Origin: Oscillospiraceae bacterium
Lineage (GTDB): Bacteria; Bacillota; Clostridia; Oscillospirales; CAG-272
DNA: 64,000 nucleotides
NCBI GenBank assembly: GCA_015064445.1
Contig: SVSE01000002.1
Span: 124,001 to 188,000 of the forward strand
Direction of reading: 5' to 3'
This document shows, piece by piece, positions 16,073 through 25,560 of this stretch; within the stretch, counting starts at the first letter, position 1, and the number at the start of each line of letters is the position of its first letter. Made by a program: the position numbers and the translations under genes. A model generated the notes under the pieces. It saw only the letters and a list, made by a program, of their open reading frames with translations. It was not told the DNA's origin and made no database searches.

Positions 16073-16846
16073 TCAAAATCTAACGAGCAAAGCAGTAATA
16101 TTATCTGCTCCACCGTTTTCGTTTGCACAGTCGATGAGTCGTCTTACAGTAAGTGAAAGGCTTATTTGGTCGAGGTTCTTTTTATCAGAGCCAACAACGA
16201 TATCGCGAATGCCCTCGTCACTTACAAAATTAGTAAGTCCGTCAGAGCAAAGGAGCATATATGTTCCCTCGGATGCGCCCTCTCTTATGAAATCTCCCTT
16301 TACAGAGCTTTCGGTTCCTACTGCGCGAGTAATGATGTTTTTATTTGGGAAGTTCTCTGCCTCCTGCTCGGTTATTTGTCCGATATCGAGCAAATATTGA
16401 ACATATGAGTGGTCCTTTGTGATTTGCTTTATTCTATCGCCCTTCATAAAGTACATACGGCTATCGCCAACATTTACGCAGAAAACTGTATTTTGAATTA
16501 CGAGAGCAGCAACAAGCGTTGTGCCCATTCCACGAAGTGTTGGATGCATAAGGGCGTGGTCGTGAACTGCTGTGTTCGCCTGATCGAGTGCATCGAGCAT
16601 AACAGTTTTGATATCAGAGCCCTGAAGCTTTTTATTTTTGTTGCCGATGTATGGCGAAATAAAGTCATCAATTATTGAGACAAACTTTTCTGCCGCAATT
16701 TTTGATGCCTCTGCACCTCCTCTTGTGCCTCCCATTCCGTCACAAACGACGCAAAGGCAGGTTTTTTCGGAATAGGTTTTCAGAATGTATGTATCCTGAT
16801 TTACATTTCTTTTCATTCCTACATCGGTGTTAGCCGAGCAAATCAT
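16073..16846 (-). CDS. prpC: PP2C-family protein phosphatase (PrpC/Stp)
   Basis: A 257-residue metal-dependent Ser/Thr phosphatase that reverses the neighbouring kinase. PP2C motifs in order: TDVGMKRNVNQD, VCDGMGGTRGGAEAS, GTTLVAAL, NVGDSRMYF, ITKDHSYVQ, ITRAVG, LLCSDGLTNFV and GGADNITALLV. The motifs are complete, so it should be active. It overlaps rlmN by 4 bases upstream and lies 11 bases before the kinase start. Confidence 0.94.
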   Translation of the reverse strand: MICSANTDVGMKRNVNQDTYILKTYSEKTCLCVVCDGMGGTRGGAEASKIAAEKFVSIIDDFISPYIGNKNKKLQGSDIKTVMLDALDQANTAVHDHALMHPTLRGMGTTLVAALVIQNTVFCVNVGDSRMYFMKGDRIKQITKDHSYVQYLLDIGQITEQEAENFPNKNIITRAVGTESSVKGDFIREGASEGTYMLLCSDGLTNFVSDEGIRDIVVGSDKKNLDQISLSLTVRRLIDCANENGGADNITALLVRF

Positions 16847-17895
16847 AAGTTACTTGTACCTTTCTTGTCTAATTTTTGAGATTGTCTTCTTAGCTGACCA
16901 CAGGACGCGTTAATGTCCGAGCCGAGCCTGCGCCTTACAGTTGCGTTTATTCCAAGCGAGATAAGCTTATTTTTAAACAGGTTTACATTTTTTGATGTTG
17001 AAAGACCTGTTTCCTTAACCTCGTTTAGTGGAATAAGATTAACATGTGGCGTTGATTTTATATATTTTTTGAGGACACCTGCAAGGGCAATTGCGCCCTC
17101 AATGGTGTCGTTTTTATTTGCAATAAGCGTGTATTCAAAGGAAATGCGTCTGCCTGTTTTATCAAAGTATCTTTGGCACGCGCTAAGAAGCTCGTGAATT
17201 GAGAATTTTTTGTTTACAGGCATAATCTCGCTTCTCACATCATCGTCGTAAGCGTGAAGTGAAATAGAGAGAGTTATCGGCAAGCCCTCAAGGGCAAGTG
17301 CGTCGATTTTATCGACAAGCCCACAGCTTGAAACCGATATGTGACGAAGTCCTATATTAAGATTTTCAGGCGAGGAAACAAGCCTTAAAAACTTGATTGT
17401 GTTGTCGTAATTATCAAGTGGCTCACCTATTCCCATCATAACGACATTAGAAATGCGCTTGCCTGTATCTCTTTGCGCCACGATAATTTGTCCGAGCATC
17501 TCAGAGGGAGTTAAGTCACGCACCTTGCCATTGATTGTTGAGGCGCAAAATTTACAGCCCATACGACAGCCGACCTGTGATGATATACACAGGGTATTTC
17601 CGTGCTCATATTCCATAAATACGCTCTCAATGCATTCTCCGTCAAGTAGCTCAAAGAGGTATTTCTTTGTGCCATCGAGTGCGCTATCAAGGCGTGTTAC
17701 TATTTTGGGCAAGCGTAGCTCACAACAGCTCTTCAAGGCATCTATGGTTTTTGATGAAATGTTTCTCATCTCATCAAAATCTGCGCCCTTTATCATCCAG
17801 CCATATATTTGCTTTGCCCTGAATTTTGGCTCTTCTATGCTTAAAACAACCGTCTCAAGCTCTTGGAGTGTCATTGAAAGAATGTCGTGCTTCAT
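16843..17895 (-). CDS. rlmN: 23S rRNA (adenine2503-C2)-methyltransferase
   Basis: A radical SAM enzyme that methylates A2503 of 23S rRNA and A37 of some tRNAs. The 350-residue protein carries the iron-sulfur motif CRMGCKFCAST near residue 113, the GIGEPLDNYDN segment, and a C-terminal RRRLGSDINASCGQLR with the catalytic methyl-carrying Cys. The start is 1 base from, and overlaps, the rsmB stop. Position between rsmB and prpC matches the Bacillus operon. Confidence 0.96.
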   Translation of the reverse strand: MKHDILSMTLQELETVVLSIEEPKFRAKQIYGWMIKGADFDEMRNISSKTIDALKSCCELRLPKIVTRLDSALDGTKKYLFELLDGECIESVFMEYEHGNTLCISSQVGCRMGCKFCASTINGKVRDLTPSEMLGQIIVAQRDTGKRISNVVMMGIGEPLDNYDNTIKFLRLVSSPENLNIGLRHISVSSCGLVDKIDALALEGLPITLSISLHAYDDDVRSEIMPVNKKFSIHELLSACQRYFDKTGRRISFEYTLIANKNDTIEGAIALAGVLKKYIKSTPHVNLIPLNEVKETGLSTSKNVNLFKNKLISLGINATVRRRLGSDINASCGQLRRQSQKLDKKGTSNL

Positions 17896-19196
17896 TATTT
17901 AACTCTTTTCATCTTTGCAACGAAAAATCCGTCCGTTCCCGTTACATGTGGCATAAAAGTATACATTCCGTTTTGTGAGTGTATTTTTCCAAGCTCAAAG
18001 TCAACGCTTTCAAAGGATTTGTTAGCCTCAAGGAAGGCTTCAACAACATTTTCGTTCTCTTGAGTGTTAAGTGTGCAGGTGGAATAAACGACACATCCCC
18101 CAACCTTTACATATTTTGAACAGTTTTCAAGTATTGCCATTTGAACCTGTGGCAAATTCGAAATTTGCTCAGCCGATTTATATTTTATGTCAGGCTTCTT
18201 TGCTATTACTCCAAGTCCTGAGCAGGGCACATCGCACAAAACGAAATCAAAGGCATTCACAAAATCCTCTCTTGGCTCCTTTGCGTTCTGCTCCTTTACC
18301 TCGATTATATCAATGCCGAGCTTTTGTGCACCTGCACTAACAAGCGATAGCTTGCTTTTATGAAGGTCACAAGCAACCACCTTGCCATTATTGTTCATAT
18401 CGATTGCGCACGAGAAGGATTTTCCGCCTGGGCACGCGCACGCATCGAGAACGCTACTTCCCTCGGCTGGCGCAAATATCTTTGTGCAAGCAAAGGATGC
18501 TACATCCTGAATAAAGCAATCGCCCCTATCAATGAAGTCTATAATATCAGAAATTGGCGCATCAAGAATAAATATTTCATCAGAAATATCAGATGCTACA
18601 TATCCGATTTCCTTTATCTCAAGAAGCCTCTCGAATTCCGAGGCGCTTATTTTAAGGGTGTTTCTTCTTGCAGTAACACCTTTTTTAGGCTTTATTGAAA
18701 GCACAATCTCTTTTGCACATTCGTCTCCATAAGATGCCCTAAAAATGTTCAAAATGTCGCTTGGAATTGAGGTTTTGATTGAAAGCGCCTCCCATTCATC
18801 CTCTGGCAAATCAAACTGCTTCTCTCTTCTCAAAAATTCACGAAGACACGCATTTACATAGCCCTTTGATTTTTTTGGGCAAATAGAAACAGTCTCGGAC
18901 ACTGCCGAATACTCGGGGATTCTGTCCATATAAAGAAGCTGATAGAAGCCAATACGCAATGCATTTTTCGTTTCCAAGTCAAGCTCAGAAACGGGCTTTT
19001 CAGAGCATTTTGAAATCACATAATCAAGCGTTATGAGTCTTTCTGTTACGCCAAGGAAAAGCGCTGTATAAAGTGATGCATCAAGCTTTGACATATCAGA
19101 TCTTGATATTACATTGTTAACCTCAATATTTGAATAGCTTGACACCTGTTCTGCCTTAATCAATGATGTAAGCGCAAGCTTTCTTGGATTTTCCAT
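17895..19196 (-). CDS. rsmB: 16S rRNA (cytosine967-C5)-methyltransferase
   Basis: A SAM-dependent enzyme of 433 residues with an N-terminal NusB-like RNA-binding domain (about 1-130) and a Rossmann methyltransferase domain. DACACPGGKSFSCA (SAM binding) lies near 252. The two catalytic cysteines are in CDVPCSGLGVI and VYSTCTLNTQENENVV. It lies between fmt (11-base gap) and rlmN, the usual Firmicutes order. Confidence 0.95.
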   Translation of the reverse strand: MENPRKLALTSLIKAEQVSSYSNIEVNNVISRSDMSKLDASLYTALFLGVTERLITLDYVISKCSEKPVSELDLETKNALRIGFYQLLYMDRIPEYSAVSETVSICPKKSKGYVNACLREFLRREKQFDLPEDEWEALSIKTSIPSDILNIFRASYGDECAKEIVLSIKPKKGVTARRNTLKISASEFERLLEIKEIGYVASDISDEIFILDAPISDIIDFIDRGDCFIQDVASFACTKIFAPAEGSSVLDACACPGGKSFSCAIDMNNNGKVVACDLHKSKLSLVSAGAQKLGIDIIEVKEQNAKEPREDFVNAFDFVLCDVPCSGLGVIAKKPDIKYKSAEQISNLPQVQMAILENCSKYVKVGGCVVYSTCTLNTQENENVVEAFLEANKSFESVDFELGKIHSQNGMYTFMPHVTGTDGFFVAKMKRVK

Positions 19197-19207
19197 AAGT
19201 TTTTCTG

Positions 19208-20140
19208 TTATCTCCCTAAAATATCGCCTTTTGAAATTTTTCTGCCGTTAATGAAGTCCCTTGCGTTCATTCTGCCCTTGCCCTCTGGGACAATAACATC
19301 GAGTGCAATAACTCCACTTGCGCATTTTACATGTATTGAGCTATCAAGCAAGACAACCTCGCCCACCTGCGCATTATCTGCGCTTACGCTCGAAATGTGT
19401 GCGCTCACAATTTTTATAAGCTTTCCGTCTGCCCCTCTTGTAAACGAGAGAGGAATAGGTGAAAGTCCTCTTATTTGGTTATGCGTTGAAATCGCATCAA
19501 GAGTGAAGCCTACAAAGCAATCCTCCTTTGTGATTTTTTCAGCATAAGTGAAGGTATCAGGCTGTTTTGTATAGGTCGCCTCTCCTTTTTTGAAAAGCTC
19601 TACTGCCCTAAGCAAGCCCTTGGACGATGCCTCGGCAAGCTTATCGTGCACGCTTTCAAAATTATCATTTTCCTCAATTGTGATTTTCTCAACGAGGATA
19701 ACATCGCCTGTATCAAGACCTGCGTCCATTCTCATAACGCTAACGCCCGTTTCCCTCTCGCCATCAATTATAGCTCTTTGAATAGGAGCAGCGCCACGAT
19801 ATTTTGGCAAAATCGATGCGTGTGCATTGATACAGCCATATTTAGGATAATTCAACACATATTCTGGAAGTATTCTTCCATATGCAACAACCACGATAAG
19901 CTCGGGGTCGAGCTCCCTCAAGGTCTGCTCAAAGGCACCGTCCCTTAAGGTTTGTGGCTGATATACATCAAGATTTTTTTCGAGAGCGTATTTTTTAACA
20001 TCGCTTGGAGTTAGGACCATTCCTCTGCCCTTTGCCTTATCAGGAGTTGTGACAACTCCGACAATCTCCTCTCCACTCTCATAAAGGGCGCTCAAATTTA
20101 TCTTCGCAAACTCGGGCGTGCCCATAAAAAGTATTCTCAT
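19208..20140 (-). CDS. fmt: Methionyl-tRNA formyltransferase
   Basis: Fmt formylates initiator Met-tRNA using 10-formyltetrahydrofolate. The 310-residue protein begins MRILFMGTPEFAKINLSALY and shows the catalytic region NAHASILPKYRGAAPIQRAI (Asn-His), a GVSVMRMDAGLDTGDV stretch (Asp) and a C-terminal OB-like domain from about 205. It is 2 bases downstream of def, so formylation and deformylation are co-expressed. Confidence 0.96.
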   Translation of the reverse strand: MRILFMGTPEFAKINLSALYESGEEIVGVVTTPDKAKGRGMVLTPSDVKKYALEKNLDVYQPQTLRDGAFEQTLRELDPELIVVVAYGRILPEYVLNYPKYGCINAHASILPKYRGAAPIQRAIIDGERETGVSVMRMDAGLDTGDVILVEKITIEENDNFESVHDKLAEASSKGLLRAVELFKKGEATYTKQPDTFTYAEKITKEDCFVGFTLDAISTHNQIRGLSPIPLSFTRGADGKLIKIVSAHISSVSADNAQVGEVVLLDSSIHVKCASGVIALDVIVPEGKGRMNARDFINGRKISKGDILGR

Positions 20141-20142
20141 AT

Positions 20143-20601
20143 TTAATCCTCTATTTTACGAATAACCTTGTCAGTATAAAGCACTCCGTCAAGATGATCA
20201 AGCTCGTGACAGATTGCCTTAGCCAAAAGTCCCTCGGCAACGATTTCATACTCCTCGCCGTCACGATTGAGCGCGCGTGCAGTTACATACATAGGGCGCT
20301 TGGTAATTCCCCATTCGCCAGGCAAGGAAAGACATCCCTCCTCGCTCTCCTGCTCGCCAGCCATAGCTATAATGCGAGGATTTATCATTTCAAACAAGCC
20401 CTCGTCTGTTTCGATAACTACAATTCTGCGAAGAACTCCAACCTGTACGCCTGCAAGGCCACAGCCATTTGCATAACGCATGGTTTCAACCATATCATCA
20501 AGAAGCGTTCTGATTCTTGGTGTAATTTGCTCAACAGGGCGACTCTTTTTTCTCAAAAAAGCCTCGTCTGTATCTTTTTTTACAATTTTAAGTATTGCCA
20601 T
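20143..20601 (-). CDS. def: Peptide deformylase
   Basis: Removes the N-formyl group from nascent proteins. The 152-residue metalloenzyme has all three family motifs: GCGLAGVQVG, EEGCLSLPG (metal Cys) and ICHELDHLDG (metal His pair with catalytic Glu). The second motif EGCLS and overall length fit the short type-1 class. It lies between priA and fmt with very short spacers. Confidence 0.96.
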   Translation of the reverse strand: MAILKIVKKDTDEAFLRKKSRPVEQITPRIRTLLDDMVETMRYANGCGLAGVQVGVLRRIVVIETDEGLFEMINPRIIAMAGEQESEEGCLSLPGEWGITKRPMYVTARALNRDGEEYEIVAEGLLAKAICHELDHLDGVLYTDKVIRKIED

Positions 20602-20614
20602 AATTTTCTCCTAA

Positions 20615-23107
20615 TTAAAGCGCCGTTGGATTAAAATCTATTGATATTCTCGCCCTTTGTGATGATTTAGAGAGCGAGATTAAAATGTCAGAGAAGATTT
20701 CTCGCACAGTCGAGGTAAGCTTACACTTGACAATAATTCTCTTTCTATATCTTCCCTGTGCCTTATACACGGGCGCTTCAAATGGTCCGTAGGCAATTGC
20801 GGGAATGTTGCCCTTTTTCAGCCCTGCCTCAAGCCTTGTAACAATATCGCCCGATACCTTATTAACCTCGTTTTCAAATGGCGAGGAAACAGTAATCACA
20901 GCAAGGTCACAAAATGGTGGGAACTGATAGGCCTTTCTTATTTGAATTTCGTTTTGATAGAATGAGTCATAATCCTGCTCCGAAGCATAAAGAATTGTGC
21001 GATCATTCGGTGAATTTGTCTGAATAACTGCGACTCCCTTGTCAGATGCTCTACCAGCTCTACCTATTACCTGCGTGAGCATAGAAAATGTACGCTCGGA
21101 CGCGCGATAGTCGCTTGTATAAAGCATCATATCGGCAAGCATTACGCCAACCAAGGTAACTGACGGGAAGTTGTGCCCCTTTGTTACCATTTGCGTTCCT
21201 ATCATAACATCTGCCTCTCGATTCAAGAATGAGCCGAGAATATTTTCATACGAGGTCTTTGTTGTTGTCGTGTCTGCATCAAGGCGCAGAGTTTTAACAC
21301 TTGGAAAAAGCCTTTGAAGGTCGCCCTCAAGCTTTTGAGTGCCAAAGCCGACATACTCAAACTCGCTTTTTTGGCAGGACGGGCATTCCTTTGGAACACG
21401 CCTTTGATAGCCACAATAGTGACAGCGCAGGATTCCACTTCCACTCATTACGCGATATGCGTTTTCAGCATCAATTTCCTCGTCAATTTTCTTAAATGAA
21501 TGATATGTAAGCGCAACTGAGCAGTTAGGGCATTCGAGCACCTTGCCACAATTAGTACAGGAGAGCGCGCTATGGTATCCACGACGGTTCAAGAACAGAA
21601 TTGCCTGCTTTTGGTCGTCAAGCGTGCGCGCAGTAAGAGAGGCGAGCTTTGTGCCGAAAACGGACATATTTCCGTTTCCCCTCTCGCGCTTCATATCGGT
21701 TATAATTACATCAGGCAAAACTGCCCTTCCGTATCTTTTTGTGAGCTTAACAAGCTCATATGCACCACCCATTGCCTTATAATAGGAGTTGAGCGATGGT
21801 GTTGCAGAGGCAAGAAGCATAAGTGCCTTTGATTTTGCACAGCGAAATCTCGCTACATCGTGCGCCAAATACTTCGGGCTTGTCTCTGATTTATAGGTAT
21901 GCTCCTGCTCCTCATCAATTACAATCATTCCGAGGTTGGAAAGTGGAGCAAATACAGCGGAGCGAGTGCCGATTACGACATCGATATCTCCGTCCTTGAT
22001 TTTTCTATATGCATCAAATCTTTCGCCCTGTGAAAGACCCGAGTGGATTACCGCTACTCTATCTCCATAATATCCACAGAATACGGACACGGTTTGAGGA
22101 GTAAGCGAAATTTCGGGCACAAGAATAATAACGCTACGGCCATCGGACACGACCTCGTCAATCATTTTCTTGATAACGCTCGTTTTTCCGCTTCCTGTAA
22201 CGCCATAGAGCAACGCTCCATGCGCCTCGCCCGTGTTATAAAGCGACTTGAGCTTATCAAAGGCCTCAGTCTGCTCCTCACTCAAAACATAGTCATCGCG
22301 CTCCTTTGTCCTTTCAAGGTACGACGCACGACGAGTAGGCAATCTCTCAATTTTTACAAGTCCCTTGTCAACAAGCGCCAAGAGCTGTTGGCGTGTTGTC
22401 GAGGTTCTCTCGTAAATGTCCTTATCGGTAAGAGAGCCAAGCTCACAAAGAAGGCGCAAAATATCTGCCTGCTTTTTACCACGAAGTCTTTTTGGACCTG
22501 TATCAGCACAAGCCTCAATCGCCTCATCTCTTGACACATTAAGCGACACAACGCTCTCATATTTTGCCTTGTCCCTTTGCTCAAGCTCTGTTCTTCTTAG
22601 AATATATTTGTTTTTGGAAAGCCATTCTATGCTAACGGACGCATCAGCAAGCTTATCCTTCAGATAAGATGTGCTAACTCCTGCGTGGTCCCTTACATAT
22701 TCGTATAGCTCTCTATACTCGTCAGGAATTCGCTCACTTGCCTTGTCGCTAACAAAGCATCTTTCGTTTACCTTGGTAGCCATAACAGCAGGAACGATGC
22801 ATCTAACCGCCTCGCCTATTGTGCAAAGGGTTTGCGATTTCATAAATCGACAAAGCTCCATCATATCGCTATCAAGGGACAAATAATCGCTCATTTGCGA
22901 TTTGACATCCTTGATTTTGTCTGATGCACACTCGTTATATACCTCGGTAACTATTGCAATTTTTTGCTTATTTGACGTGCCAAATGGCACGATAACAAGC
23001 GAGCCAACACCGATTTGTCCCTCCATTTCGGACGGAACTCTGTACGAATATTCTATATCAGCGTGATATGGAACATCCAAAATATGAGTTTTTACACACT
23101 CTGCCAT
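20615..23107 (-). CDS. priA: Primosomal protein N' (PriA helicase)
   Basis: PriA restarts collapsed replication forks by loading the replisome. The 830-residue protein has a 3'-DNA-end-binding N domain, then LLYGVTGSGKT (Walker A), IVIDEEQEHTYKSE (Walker B), LLASATPS, and a zinc region with paired cysteines (CTNCGKVLECPNC, CHYCGY, CPSC). The C-terminal helicase lobe contains DVMIGTQMVTKGHNFP and QVIGRAGRA. I moved the start to ATG 23107, which has GGAGGTG upstream; the track start at 23122 overlaps that site. In Bacillus, coaBC sits between rpoZ and priA; it is absent here. Confidence 0.95.
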   Translation of the reverse strand: MAECVKTHILDVPYHADIEYSYRVPSEMEGQIGVGSLVIVPFGTSNKQKIAIVTEVYNECASDKIKDVKSQMSDYLSLDSDMMELCRFMKSQTLCTIGEAVRCIVPAVMATKVNERCFVSDKASERIPDEYRELYEYVRDHAGVSTSYLKDKLADASVSIEWLSKNKYILRRTELEQRDKAKYESVVSLNVSRDEAIEACADTGPKRLRGKKQADILRLLCELGSLTDKDIYERTSTTRQQLLALVDKGLVKIERLPTRRASYLERTKERDDYVLSEEQTEAFDKLKSLYNTGEAHGALLYGVTGSGKTSVIKKMIDEVVSDGRSVIILVPEISLTPQTVSVFCGYYGDRVAVIHSGLSQGERFDAYRKIKDGDIDVVIGTRSAVFAPLSNLGMIVIDEEQEHTYKSETSPKYLAHDVARFRCAKSKALMLLASATPSLNSYYKAMGGAYELVKLTKRYGRAVLPDVIITDMKRERGNGNMSVFGTKLASLTARTLDDQKQAILFLNRRGYHSALSCTNCGKVLECPNCSVALTYHSFKKIDEEIDAENAYRVMSGSGILRCHYCGYQRRVPKECPSCQKSEFEYVGFGTQKLEGDLQRLFPSVKTLRLDADTTTTKTSYENILGSFLNREADVMIGTQMVTKGHNFPSVTLVGVMLADMMLYTSDYRASERTFSMLTQVIGRAGRASDKGVAVIQTNSPNDRTILYASEQDYDSFYQNEIQIRKAYQFPPFCDLAVITVSSPFENEVNKVSGDIVTRLEAGLKKGNIPAIAYGPFEAPVYKAQGRYRKRIIVKCKLTSTVREIFSDILISLSKSSQRARISIDFNPTAL

Positions 23108-23140
23108 ATCACACCTCCACATTAAAATTGTTTTCTTAAA

Positions 23141-23644
23141 TTAGTTGTTCGCAGAAACTGATGGGTCCTCGTATCTTTCGTCGAATCCATCCTCGTCTGT
23201 GTAAACCTCAGAAGCGTTCATAAGCTCTTGAGTGTCATCCTCATCCTCAAAGGCACGAATATATCTGTCCTTTTCAAGTGCTCTCTTCTTTTCGAGCTTT
23301 TCCTGCTCCTCAATTGCGAGAAGCTCCTCTTCAAGCTTTGCGTCGAGCGCGCGCACATCCACGATTGCGCTATCATAATCCTCATCGCCCTCGAACACTA
23401 CCTTGTATTCGCCAGCCTTAAGTTCTCTTACAGCGCTTCTTACAGCCTTCTCGTCCTTGTATTCCTTCTTGTGGTCGCGTCTGTCGCTTGCGCCCTTTTC
23501 AGCATCCTTGCGTACGCGTGTTTCATTTGTGATGATGCGTGCGCACTTTGCGGTTGCCATAACAAGAGTGTACTTGTTAAGTCTTTCGTTTCCGTTTTCG
23601 TCCTCTGAAAGCTTCAAAAGCTCTTGAATTGATGGATAAAGCAT
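23141..23644 (-). CDS. rpoZ: RNA polymerase omega subunit with long acidic extension
   Basis: The first 60 residues read MLYPSIQELLKLSEDE...NKYTLVMATAKCARIIT, the start and conserved helix of Firmicutes omega subunits. Omega helps assemble RNA polymerase by clamping beta-prime. Position between gmk and priA confirms identity. The usual protein is about 65-100 residues; this one is 167, with a highly charged, coiled-coil-like tail (ELEEELLAIEEQEKLEKKR region) and an acidic end EDEDDTQELMNASEVYTDEDG. The tail function is unknown. Confidence 0.88.
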   Translation of the reverse strand: MLYPSIQELLKLSEDENGNERLNKYTLVMATAKCARIITNETRVRKDAEKGASDRRDHKKEYKDEKAVRSAVRELKAGEYKVVFEGDEDYDSAIVDVRALDAKLEEELLAIEEQEKLEKKRALEKDRYIRAFEDEDDTQELMNASEVYTDEDGFDERYEDPSVSANN

Positions 23645-23667
23645 TTTTTAATCTCCTTGTTTTTTGC

Positions 23668-24279
23668 TTATATAAATTTTTTAATAATCTTTTTTGTTCT
23701 TTTTGTTCTTGCGTGCTCTGCCAAAATTATGCTATAAATAAGCTCGGCGCACTCCTTAGCCCTACCGTCCTCATTTACAACCGAATAGTCGTATTTTGGA
23801 ATGAGTGCGAGCTCCTCCCTTGCTCTTGCCAAGCGCCAACGAACAACCTCATCAGTTTCCGTTCCTCTTGAGCGCAAGCGCCTTTCGAGTGTTTCTCCAT
23901 CAGGTGGAGTGAGCATAACTGTTACTGCATTACGCATTTTTTTCTTTACCTGCATAGCACCGTCAACCTCGATTTCAAGCACGATGTCCTTGCCCCTTGC
24001 AAGCGCCTGCTTTACCTCCTTTAAGGGAGTGCCATAGTAGTTCTCACAATAGGTTGTATATTCGAGGATTTCTCCGTTTGCTATACGATTTTCAAACTCT
24101 GCCTTATCAATAAAATGATAATGAACACCGTTTACTTCTCCTGGTCGTGGCGCTCTTGTGGTAGCTGACACAGAAAGCTCAATTCCTGTGTGAGAATCAA
24201 CAAGCTCCTTTACAACAGTTCCCTTTCCACTTCCAGCAGGGCCCGAGACGATAATCAAAATTCCCTTACGCTTACTCAT
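23668..24279 (-). CDS. gmk: Guanylate kinase
   Basis: Gmk phosphorylates GMP to GDP. The 203-residue protein has the P-loop SGPAGSGKGTVVKEL, the GMP-binding SVSATTRAPRPGEVNGVHYHFI, NYYGTPLKEV and a lid region rich in arginine (LERRLRSRGTETDEVVRWRLARARE). It overlaps remA by 8 bases. Normal length; classic locus yicC-remA-gmk-rpoZ. Confidence 0.96.
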   Translation of the reverse strand: MSKRKGILIIVSGPAGSGKGTVVKELVDSHTGIELSVSATTRAPRPGEVNGVHYHFIDKAEFENRIANGEILEYTTYCENYYGTPLKEVKQALARGKDIVLEIEVDGAMQVKKKMRNAVTVMLTPPDGETLERRLRSRGTETDEVVRWRLARAREELALIPKYDYSVVNEDGRAKECAELIYSIILAEHARTKRTKKIIKKFI

Positions 24280-24541
24280 CTCTTATCCCTCCATTATCGT
24301 CATTTTCAGCTCCGTTTAATCTTTGTGCGACAACATCGGTTGCAAGTGCCGACAAAATTACATGGTCGGAGTCTGTGATTATAATACTTTTTGTGCGTCT
24401 GCCACTTGTGCAGTCGATGATTCTTCCATTATCCTTTGCCTCACCAACGGTTCTTTTTGCTGGGGCAGAATCGGGAGAGATAAGTGCAACCACTCTCTCA
24501 TCGAGAATCATATTTCCAAATCCTACATTTATTAGCTTCAT
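24272..24541 (-). CDS. remA: RemA family regulator (DUF370)
   Basis: An 89-residue DNA-binding protein opening KLINVGFGNMILDERVVALISPDSAPAKR, characteristic of RemA, which in Bacillus activates matrix and osmoprotection genes by forming ring-like oligomers. The core is followed by a DCTSGRRTKSIIITDSDHVILSA stretch and an acidic tail longer than in Bacillus. It lies 1 base after yicC and overlaps gmk, the conserved Firmicutes order. Targets in this organism cannot be inferred. Confidence 0.92.
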   Translation of the reverse strand: MKLINVGFGNMILDERVVALISPDSAPAKRTVGEAKDNGRIIDCTSGRRTKSIIITDSDHVILSALATDVVAQRLNGAENDDNGGIRDE

Positions 24542-24542
24542 A

Positions 24543-25430
24543 TTACTCTATATTCTGTATCTGCTCTCTAATTTTCTCGAGCTCGTTTTTAATATTCACT
24601 ACAAGATGTGCAGTGCTTGAATTAGATGCCTTTGAGCCTATGGTGTTTGTTTCTCTATTCATTTCCTGAAGCAAGAAGTCGAGCTTACGACCAGCTGGCT
24701 CATTCGCCTCTACGATTTCCTCGAATGCGCCAAAGTGGCTATCGAGTCTTACAAGCTCCTCATCAATTGCAATTCTATCGGCGAAGATTGCAACCTCGGT
24801 CAAGATCCTCTGCTCATCAATCTCAATTGTGTTATCAGAGAGGAATTTCTTGATTCTCTCCTCAAGCTTTGAGGCATACTCGTGAGTATCCTTGTCCGAG
24901 TTTTCGGAAATCTGTGCAAGGTAGCCCTTGATATTCTCAATCTTCTCACGAATGTTGCGAAGAAGATTTTCGCCCTCGGTCCTTCTTCTTTCAAGGAAGT
25001 CGGCAAGTGCGATGTCGAGAACCTCCTTTATGTCATTCCAGTCACCCTCGAGGTCGTCCTCTGGCTTCTTAACATTAAAGATTTCACGATTAGATGCAAT
25101 TTTGCAAACTGTGATATCATCGTGAAGGTCGAAGGTGTCACGAAGCTTGTAAAGTGCGTTTATGTACGACTGTGCGTATGCGGTGTCAAGGTTGATTTCA
25201 ACTCCCTGCTGTTCAAGAAGGTCAACATTTACATAAATTTCAACCTTTCCTCTTGAAATGCCATTCGCCTGTACATATTGCTTTATTTTGTCCTCAAGGA
25301 AGCTGTAAAGACGAGAAATCTTTACATTCGCATCGAGGTATCTATTGTTTACGGATTTTATCTCGACGGTAATATCCTTACCGGCGACAGTTTTGCGCGC
25401 TCTTGCGAACGCTGTCATGCTCTTAAACAT
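24543..25430 (-). CDS. YicC-family endoribonuclease
   Basis: The 295-residue protein begins MFKSMTAFARA and contains VEIKSVNNRYLDANVKI, the YicC N-terminal domain, and a C-terminal DUF1732 domain with GRKLDFLLQEMNRETNTIGSK. Members such as E. coli YicC degrade small RNAs. I chose ATG 25430 because GGAGAAG lies directly upstream; the track start at 25442 has no ribosome binding site. It heads the operon that ends with rsgA. Confidence 0.92.
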   Translation of the reverse strand: MFKSMTAFARARKTVAGKDITVEIKSVNNRYLDANVKISRLYSFLEDKIKQYVQANGISRGKVEIYVNVDLLEQQGVEINLDTAYAQSYINALYKLRDTFDLHDDITVCKIASNREIFNVKKPEDDLEGDWNDIKEVLDIALADFLERRRTEGENLLRNIREKIENIKGYLAQISENSDKDTHEYASKLEERIKKFLSDNTIEIDEQRILTEVAIFADRIAIDEELVRLDSHFGAFEEIVEANEPAGRKLDFLLQEMNRETNTIGSKASNSSTAHLVVNIKNELEKIREQIQNIE

Positions 25431-25463
25431 ACGCTTCTCCATTATTTTATATTATATATTACT

Positions 25464-25493
25464 ATTTTAATATATTAAGGGCGATTTTGTCAA
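25464..25493 (-). promoter_or_regulatory. Sigma-A promoter of the yicC operon
   Basis: Minus strand: TTGACA (25493-25488), 18-base spacer, TAAAAT (25469-25464), 34 bases before the yicC ATG. Confidence 0.78.
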
Positions 25494-25523
25494 CTTTTTT
25501 CGCAAAATATTGGATACATAAAT

Positions 25524-25554
25524 AAAACCCCACTCTAAAAGAGTGAGGTTTTTG
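25524..25554 (-). terminator. Terminator after the small membrane protein gene
   Basis: AAAACCCCACTC-taaaa-GAGTGAGGTTTTT stem-loop (one mismatch), 7 bases beyond the stop codon of the membrane protein gene. Confidence 0.8.
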
Positions 25555-25560
25555 TATTAT

